The translations under genes were made by a program, and so were the position numbers. Of a stretch of DNA of 30,693 nucleotides, positions 24,971 to 30,693 are shown piece by piece; position 1 is the first letter of the stretch, and each line of letters starts with the position of its first letter. Below the pieces are notes generated by a model. That model searched no databases, was not told the origin of the DNA, and saw nothing but the letters and a program-made list of their open reading frames with translations. The stretch is from Priapulus caudatus (Eukaryota; Priapulida; Priapulimorpha; Priapulimorphida; Priapulidae), in NCBI RefSeq assembly GCF_000485595.1, contig NW_014578013.1, positions 54,832 to 85,524 of the forward strand, given 5' to 3'.

Positions 24971-27900
24971 TCACGGTAAGCGGTAATAATGATGACACAT
25001 TCTTCTTTATTGTACGTGTATTGTCTGTACGTGTGTCGTCTGTACGTGGGTCATCTGTGAGTGCGTGTGTCGTCTGTGAGTACGTGTGCCGTCTGTGAAT
25101 ACGTGTGTCGTCTGTACGTGTGTCGTCTGTGAGTGCGCGTGTCGTCTGTGAGTACGTGTGTCGTCTGTGAATACGTGTGTCGTCTGTACGTGTGTCGTCT
25201 GTGAGTACGTGTGTCGTCTGTGAGTACGTGTGTCGTCTGTGAGTACGTGTGTCGTCTGTGAGTACGTGTGTCGTCTGTGAGTACGTGTCGTCCTGTGAGG
25301 CCGTGTGTCGTCCTGTGTATACGTGAAATGTCGTCGACGTTGTGCTCGTCTCAGTGAGTGACGTGTGTCGTCTTGTACGATGTGTCATGCTGTGAGTCCG
25401 TGTGTCGTCGGCTGAGTACGTAGTGTCATACTGTGAGTACGTGCGTGTGGACTCGTGTCCATCTGTGAGTACGTGTGTCGTCTTGAGTACGTGTGATCGT
25501 GCTGAGCTACGTTGATCTGTGAGTACGTGTGTCCGTCTGTGAGTACGTGTGTCGTCTGTGAGTAGTGCGTCTGTGGTACGTTCGTGCTGTGAGTAGCGTG
25601 TGTCGTGCTGTGACTACGTGTGTCGTCTAGCGTACCGTGTGTCGTCTGTGGAGTACGCGTGTCGTCTGTGAGTACGTGTGTCGTCTGTGAGTACGTGGTG
25701 CCGTCCTGTCGTCTGTGAGTACGTGTGCCGTCTGCTACTGTGTCCGTCGTGAGTACGTGTGTCGTCTGTAGTACGCGTGTCGGCTGTGAATAGCGTGTGT
25801 CCCGTCTGTGACTACGCGTGTGTCGTCTGTGTTAGTACACGCGTGTCGTCTGTGAGTACGTGTGTACCTGTGGACTGGCGCGTGTGTCGTGTACGTTTGC
25901 TGAGTACGTTGTCGTCTGTGAGTACGTGTGTGTCTGACGTACTCGCTGGCAATACGTGTGTCGTCTGTACGCATGTGTGCGTCTGTGAGTGCGCGTGTCG
26001 TCTGTGAGACGTGTGCGTCTGAGTGCGCGTGTCGGTCTGGTGAAGTACGTGTGGCGTCTGCTGAGATAGGTGTGTCGTCTGTACGATGTGTCGTCTGTGA
26101 GTGCGCGTGTCGTCTGTGACTACGTGTGTCGTCTGTGAGTACGCGTGTCGTCTGTGAGTGCGCTGTGTCGTCTGTGAGTAGTCGCGTGTCGTCTTGAGTC
26201 ACGCGTGTCTGTCTCGTGAGTACGTTGGTGGTCTTTGTAATACCGCTGTGTTGTCCGTCTGTTACGCGGTGGTGTCCGTGCGGTGGGTTTGGTTTGGTGG
26301 GGAGGTGGCAGCCGTGTCGTCTGTGACTACGTGTGTCGTCTGTGGAGTAACGTGTGCCACTCGTGACTACGTGTGTCGTCTGTGAGTACGTGTGCCGCTG
26401 TGAGTACGTGTGTCGTCTGTGAGTACCGGTGCCCCGTCTGTGAATACGTGGTGTCGGTCTGTACGTGTGTCGTCTGTGAGTACGCTGTGTCGTCTGTGAG
26501 TACGTGTGTCGCTGTGATGTACGTGTGCCATCTGTGAGTACGTGTGCCGTCTTGTGAATACGGTGTGTCGTTGTGAGTACGCGTGTCGTCTGTCAGCTAC
26601 GTTCGTCGTCTGGAGTACGTGTGTCGTCTGCTGAAGTACGTGTGTCGTCTGTGAGTACGCGTGTGTGATCATGTGAGTACCGCGGTCGTCTGTGAGTACG
26701 CGAATGTCCGTCTGTGAGGCCGTACTAGCCCGTGTCGTCTGTGAGTACGTGTGTCGTCTGGTGAGTACGTGTGTCGTCTGTGATACGCGTGTCGTCTGTG
26801 AGTACGCGTGTCGTTCGTGAGTACCGTGTGTCGTCTGTGAGTACGCGTTCGTCCTTTGGAAGTGTGTCGTCTGTGAGTACGTGTTGCGTCTTGAGTACGG
26901 TGTCTGCTCGTGAAGTACGTGTGTCGTCTGTGAGTACTATGTGTTCGTCTGTGAATACGGATTGTGTCGCTCTGTGAGTAACAGTTGTCGTCTGTACGTG
27001 TGTCGTCTGTGAGTACGTGTGTCGTCTGGTGAGTAGTGTGTCTGGTGTCCGGTTGTCTGTGAATACCTTTGCGGTCTCTGTGAGTACTGTGCCGTCTGTG
27101 AGTACGTGTGCTGCGTCTGTGATGCGCCGTGTGTCGGCGTTGAGTAACGTGTGTCGTCTTGCGGTGTATGTTACGCGTGTCGTTCTGTGAGTACGTGTGT
27201 CGTCTGCTGAATACGTGTGTGCCGTCTGTACGTGTGTCGTCTGCGACGTACGTGTGCCGTCTGTGAGTACGCGTTCTGTCTGTGAGTTATGTGTGTCATC
27301 TGTGAGTTAACGTGTGCCATCTGTGAGTACGTGTGTCGTCTGTGAGTACGCGTGTTGTCTGTGAGTATGTGTGCCATCTGTGAGTACGTGTGTCGTCTGT
27401 GAGTACGTGTGTCATCTGTTACGTGTGTCGTCTTGAGACCGTGTGTCGTCTGTGAGTACGTGTGTCGGTCTGTGAGTACGTTGTGTCGTCTGTGAGTACG
27501 CGTGTCGTCTGTACGTGTGTCGTCTGTGAGTGCGCGTGTCGTCTGTGAGTGCGCGTGTCGTCTGTGAGTACGCGTGCCGTCTGTGAGTACGTGTGTCGTC
27601 TGTGAGTACGTGTGTCATCTGTGAGTACGTGTGTCATCTGTGAGTGCGCGTGTCGTCTGTGAGTACGCGTGCCGTCTGTGAGTACGGAGTGTCTCTGTGA
27701 GTACGTGTGTCGTCTGTGATGTACGTGTGATGCGTCTGTGAGTACGTGTGGTCGTCTGTGACTACGTGTGTCGGTCTGTGAGTACGTTTGTCGTCTGTGA
27801 GTGCGCGTTGTCGTCTGTGAGTACGTGTGTCGTCTGTGACTACGTGTGTCGTCTGTGAGTACGTGTGTCGTCTGTGAGTACGTGTGTCGTCTGTGACTAC

Positions 27901-30573
27901 GTGTGTCGTCTGTGAGTACGTTTGTCGTCTGCTGTGACTACGTGTGTCGTCTGTACACGTTTCGTCTGCGTTGCATTGACCTACCCGACCGGGATGGGAT
28001 TGTACCATCACCATTATATATATAATAATAAATAATAATAATAATAACGATAACGATAAACTCGGTTTGCCCCGGGTAGCCGTGTCGTACATGTAGTAGT
28101 GAGAACGTTTCGCCTGTGTTGCAGTGACCTATCCGACCGTGATGGGATTCGAGCCGCTCGTGAACCAGCGCCTGCTCCCACCGACGTTCCCGCGCTACAC
28201 GCGCATCCGCTCGCGCGAAGAGACGCTCGTCTACCTCGACAAGCTCATGTCGCGCGTAGAGCACGTCTGCAACGTCGTCGGCTGCAGCGGCTTCCACGGA
28301 GTGCTGGTGAGAGCGCGAGCGTCGCGTGTGAGAATCTACCTATTATATATCGTAGGGGCCCTCCCTCGTGTGCGACCCTCCTTCAAGTTCATGTATGGCT
28401 CTCCCTCACGCGCGCAGTCTACCCACCTTCACGCACAACTTGAGCCGCTTCCACGGCGTACTGTTGAGTGCGGGCGTCGCTAGCGAGGATCTCCCTATAC
28501 AATATCGTAGAGGTCTTCCCCATCGTCGCGGCCCACCCCCAAGCGCGGCCCTCCCTCGTGTGTAGCCCTCCCTCCTGCACGGGTCCTACACCCGCGTGCG
28601 GCCCTCTCTCGCGTGCGCCCTCCCTCCTGCACAGGTCCTACACCCGCGTGCGGCCCTTTCTCTCGTGTGCGGCCCACCCTCGTGCACAGTGACAGGTCCT
28701 TACACCCGCGTGCGGCCCTTTTCTCTCCGTGTGCGGGCCACCTCGTGCGCACACGTGCACAGGTCCTACCCCGCGTGCGGCCCTTTCTCTCGCGTGCGGC
28801 CCACCCTCGTGCACAGTGCACAGGTCCTACACCCGCGGTGCGCCTTTCTCTCGCGTGCGGCCCACCTCGTGCACAGTTGCACAGGTCCTACACCCGCGTG
28901 CGGCCTTTCTCTCGCGTGCGGCCCACCCTCGTGCACAGTGCACAGGTCCTACACCCGCGTGCGGCCCTTTCTCTCGCGTGCGGCCCACCCTCGTGCACAG
29001 TGCACAGGTCCTACACCCGCGTGCGGCCCACCCTCGTGCACAGTGCACAGCGTCCACACCCGCGTGCGGCCCTTTCTCTCGCGTGCGGCCCACCCTCGTG
29101 CACAGTGCACAGGTCCTACACCCGCGTGCGGCCCTTTCTCTCGCGTGCGGCCCATACTCGCAAGCGGCCCTCCCCCGCGCACGGCCTGCCCCATGTGTGG
29201 CCCACACTCGCGCGGCCCACCCTCCCACATGACATCTCCCCCTCCCGCAGCCCTCCCTCCCGCAGCCCTCCCTCCCTTCCACCAGCCTTCCCGCGCGCAT
29301 CCCACCCTCTCACGTGCGGCTCATACTAATGTGTCGCACCGTCTCGATCTCCGACGCTTCGTCTGATGCAGTCATCCCTTAGCGTGTGTCGTTGTCATTT
29401 GCAGGACTTCATGAGAGACTTCAGCAACAGAGAGTCCTGCGTGCTGTCCAGGTCCGTCCTACAGGTACGTGTCACAGCCGCGCGTCGCCACTGCAGAGAT
29501 GCCAACCACTACGATTTATCTGTATTTTATACGATTTTCTATTTTTTTTGCACCACTACGACCAGTTTGTATCAAACAAGAATTTCACTGTGATCGAAAA
29601 AAATAATTTTTTTGTCAATTATTGTCATTTTTTGTCAATTTATTGTTATTTTTTACCCTCAGAATGCAGGAAATTGCATCTCAGAATCAAAATTTTTTCC
29701 GGGGGGCATGCCGGACCCCCCTAGCAAACTCGGGTCACTACGTGACCCTCGAACTACTAATTTGATGGCCAGAAACTACAGATTGCTTCAAATATGTGTT
29801 GGCATCTCTGCCACTGTGTGTCGGTAGGGTAGGGGTGGGGACGATACGGGTAGCTCACAATACGATCCATATCATGATTTAGCTTTCGTGATACGTAACG
29901 GTAACGTATCATATCGGGATACGTTCGAGGAAACTAATGAACAAACTATAGACTTAACCGGTACTCTACCAACCCTGTGAATGCTTACAAGTCAGTATCG
30001 TGGAGCACTTAGTAAACAACTGCTTTCGAACGTACTGCAAATTCTGTCCTGCTTTTTTTGTTATGTGATGACACTCACTACCAAATGATATGGATTTCAT
30101 TCAGTAGAGTGTCGCTGCGTGTATCGTGAATAGTCAGACGCGTCGATATGTGTATCATCATGGTTTGTATCGATATATCGATGAATACCCCCATTCCCTA
30201 CATGTTGCATCTCTGACTCATGTCCGGGTGGTGGCCCACCGCTTGACAGTGCCGTGAAAAACTCGTTTTTTCGCTGGTTCTTCCTCTTCATCTTCTTATT
30301 GTTGTTGCCATTGTTATTATATAACACATAACGATGTAATTTTCATCCTCTTTCTCTTCTTTTTTTTTGCTTTTTTTGTTAACATATCTGTTGTATCTGT
30401 GTTATATGTGTTTTATATGCGTTAATATGCATTTTATATGCATTTTATTTGCATTTTTATGTGCAGATGCTGTACATGCCGGCGGATAAGATGGTGTATG
30501 CAGTCACACCGATCGCGGAGGTTCTTCGTGAGACTGCGAGAAACTTCATCTGTCCTCCGGCGCTCATGCCAAA
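21010..30573 (+). CDS. NAA35: NAA35 (MAK10), NatC N-terminal acetyltransferase auxiliary subunit, 5' part
   Basis: NAA35 holds the NAA30 catalytic and NAA38 subunits together in the cytosolic NatC complex, which acetylates Met-Leu/Ile/Phe-type N-termini. Exons: 21010-21107, 21598-21784, 22802-22969, 23333-23443, 23840-23974, 24568-24694, 28125-28306, 29405-29464 and 30467-30573. They total 1,175 nt, about 391 residues of the roughly 725 in human, and the gene runs off the right edge in phase 2. Diagnostic blocks: [103 protein letters not shown] and CVLSRSVLQ. The start is the first of two close ATGs (MAMEMQ); relatives have a longer N-terminus, so an upstream exon is possible. Codons in exons 2, 3 and 7 are GC-rich, unlike KLHDC4. 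Introns 2, 5, 6, 7 and 8 hold copies of neighbouring splice boundaries or exon-flanking sequence. Confidence 0.93.
21223..21325 (+). repeat. Dispersed ~105-bp repeat, copy 2
   Basis: Matches 6690-6795 in the same orientation (attagtctt, gggactatatcg, caaagttgatcaaatagac). It lies in NAA35 intron 1, close to exon 1, as copy 1 lies close to KLHDC4 exon 1. Confidence 0.7.
22369..22809 (+). repeat. 47-49-bp minisatellite running into the NAA35 exon 3 acceptor
   Basis: Nine units begin tttacgttat at 22371, 22420, 22467, 22514, 22563, 22612, 22659, 22708 and 22757. Each ends in tttcaca(gg/ta)tcacctg. The last unit contains the real exon 3 acceptor and first codons (ttcacag|GTCACCTGG). Units 3 and 5 keep cacaggtcacctg exactly; the others carry cacatatcacc or cacatgtaacc, without the AG in that place. 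Confidence 0.95.
24420..24590 (+). repeat. Duplicated NAA35 exon 6 acceptor around an exon 5 fragment
   Basis: About 57 bp (agcataatattacagccat.. through gaatttgtag|GACATTACTAGCACAGTAGGA) occurs at 24420-24475 and again at 24533-24588, with one internal difference. Between them is a 52-bp copy of exon 5 (agcgcagcatagcgag... ctcaagttcacgagg, source 23885-23936) with one mismatch. The upstream copy keeps a full acceptor; reading from it gives an in-frame TGA after 25 codons. Confidence 0.92.
24836..24970. repeat. AAT/AAG/AAC microsatellite cluster
   Basis: Runs of (aat)n, (aag)n and (aac)n at the left border of the large minisatellite in NAA35 intron 6. A similar AAT run lies at the right border (about 28015-28045). 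Confidence 0.9.
25010..27956 (+). repeat. ~2.9-kb, 19-bp minisatellite in NAA35 intron 6
   Basis: The unit is gtacgtgtgtcgtctgtga, roughly 150 copies. Units near both ends (about 25015-25280 and 27300-27950) are nearly clean. The middle (about 25290-27290) is full of one- and two-base insertions and deletions that break the period. Because 19 is not a multiple of three, every frame cycles and yields long spurious His/Thr/Arg frames on the minus strand. Most units include gtgagtac, a perfect match to the 5' splice consensus. Confidence 0.97.
27957..28001 (+). pseudogene. Decayed copy of the NAA35 exon 7 acceptor region
   Basis: Matches 28105-28149 at 40 of 45 positions (acgtttcg.ctg.gttgca.tgaccta). 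The acceptor gttgcag reads gttgcat here, so the AG is lost. It sits at the right end of the 19-bp array. Confidence 0.85.
28443..28520 (+). pseudogene. Decayed copy of the NAA35 exon 7 donor region
   Basis: Resembles 28286-28364: agc(c/g)gcttccacgg, a ctg followed by ttgagt where the true site has gtgaga, then gagcgtcgc-like sequence and atatcgtag. The donor GT has become TT. It lies 135 bp after the real exon 7 donor, just ahead of the 61-bp minisatellite. Confidence 0.75.
28545..29170 (+). repeat. ~61-bp GC-rich minisatellite in NAA35 intron 7
   Basis: About ten units of ggtcctacacccgcgtgcgg + ccctttctctcgcgtg + cggcccaccctcgtgcacag. Unit length drifts through small indels, mostly in 28680-28880. 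It is followed to about 29300 by degenerate cccgcagccctccctc repeats. It produces long Pro/Arg/Ala frames on both strands that are not genes. Confidence 0.95.
29489..29813. mobile_element. MITE with CAGAGATGCCAAC ends in NAA35 intron 8
   Basis: cagagatgccaac near 29492 and gttggcatctctg ending near 29812 are exact inverted repeats, flanked by ccactg on both sides (a probable 6-bp or longer duplication). The inside has long T runs and a GC block, ggggggcatgccggacc, related to about 3496-3515. No open frame. Confidence 0.75.
29826..30200. mobile_element. Second MITE in NAA35 intron 8, hAT-like ends
   Basis: It begins tagggtaggggtggggacgat and ends atcgatgaatacccccattcccta, an imperfect inverted repeat. 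The core has several cgatac/gtatcg words (gatacgtaacggtaacgtatc is a near palindrome). Similar GGTGGGCACGATAC-type MITEs are common in animals. The target duplication was not resolved. Confidence 0.6.
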
Positions 30574-30693
30574 GTAAGTCGTCGGAAAAATTATTATTAT
30601 TTGTTATTATTATTATTGTTGTTGTTATTGTTATGATATAACATATAATGATGTCATTTTCATCCTCTTTCTCTGTTCTGCCTTTTTGTTAAA
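30296..30693 (+). repeat. Direct repeat flanking NAA35 exon 9
   Basis: About 80 bp at 30300-30382 (ttgttgttgccattgttat... cattttcatcctctttctc... tttttgttaaca) recurs at about 30617-30693 (offset about 315 bp) with few differences. Exon 9 lies between the two copies. The second copy is cut by the window edge, so the duplicated block may extend further right. Confidence 0.85.

Noticed and set aside
25010-27956. CRISPR-like array
   Set aside because: The repeats are head-to-tail 19-bp units without spacers, in a eukaryotic intron.
24801-28092. Long minus-strand frames rich in [17 protein letters not shown]
   Set aside because: They are translations of the 19-bp minisatellite within NAA35 intron 6. 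All frames cycle because 19 is not a multiple of three.
28495-29366. Overlapping Pro/Arg/Cys-rich frames of up to 256 codons on both strands
   Set aside because: They come from the 61-bp GC-rich minisatellite in NAA35 intron 7; no homology, and open in several frames at once.

Overview
This window is nuclear DNA of an animal, most likely an invertebrate. The genes have many introns with canonical GT/AG boundaries. They belong to families shared with vertebrates, and the intervening DNA is full of microsatellites, minisatellites, MITEs and a tRNA-derived SINE. I cannot place the phylum from the sequence alone. A 10-N gap shows that it is a scaffold.

Four genes can be reconstructed by splicing. 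(1) A GOLM1/GOLM2-like Golgi membrane protein lies on the minus strand, with exon 1 at 16375-16797 and exons 2-6 between 4546 and 1606; it carries polyQ and a long tandem-repeat C-terminus. (2) The first coding exon of a ZCCHC14/ZCCHC2-like gene lies on the minus strand at 5800-6282; no other exon of it is visible. (3) A complete 12-exon KLHDC4 (kelch) gene runs on the plus strand, 6865-14993, divergent from the ZCCHC14-like exon. (4) The first nine coding exons of NAA35, the NatC auxiliary subunit, run on the plus strand from 21010 to 30573, and the gene continues past the window. The joins of KLHDC4, NAA35 and GOLM exons 2-6 keep reading phase; the GOLM exon 1-2 join is weaker.

Layout: 1-1605 is a short minisatellite, a 36-bp palindrome and the presumed GOLM 3' UTR. 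1606-4546 is GOLM exons 6-2. 4900-5510 is repeat debris. 5800-15420 is the ZCCHC14-like/KLHDC4 pair. 15470-16360 is simple repeat, an assembly gap and MITEs. 16375-16797 is GOLM exon 1. 17090-20525 is a nested transposon block. 21010 to the end is NAA35, whose introns hold large minisatellites.

The two most notable points are these. First, the ZCCHC14/KLHDC4 pair sits inside GOLM intron 1, while GOLM and NAA35 are neighbours. From memory, both pairs are also linked in human (16q24.2 and 9q21.33). One conserved pair therefore appears inserted into the other, either as a real nested arrangement or as a scaffold misjoin at a shared repeat. Second, NAA35 introns repeatedly carry copies of the adjacent exon/intron boundaries. 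Some copies have lost the splice dinucleotide and others keep a perfect decoy.
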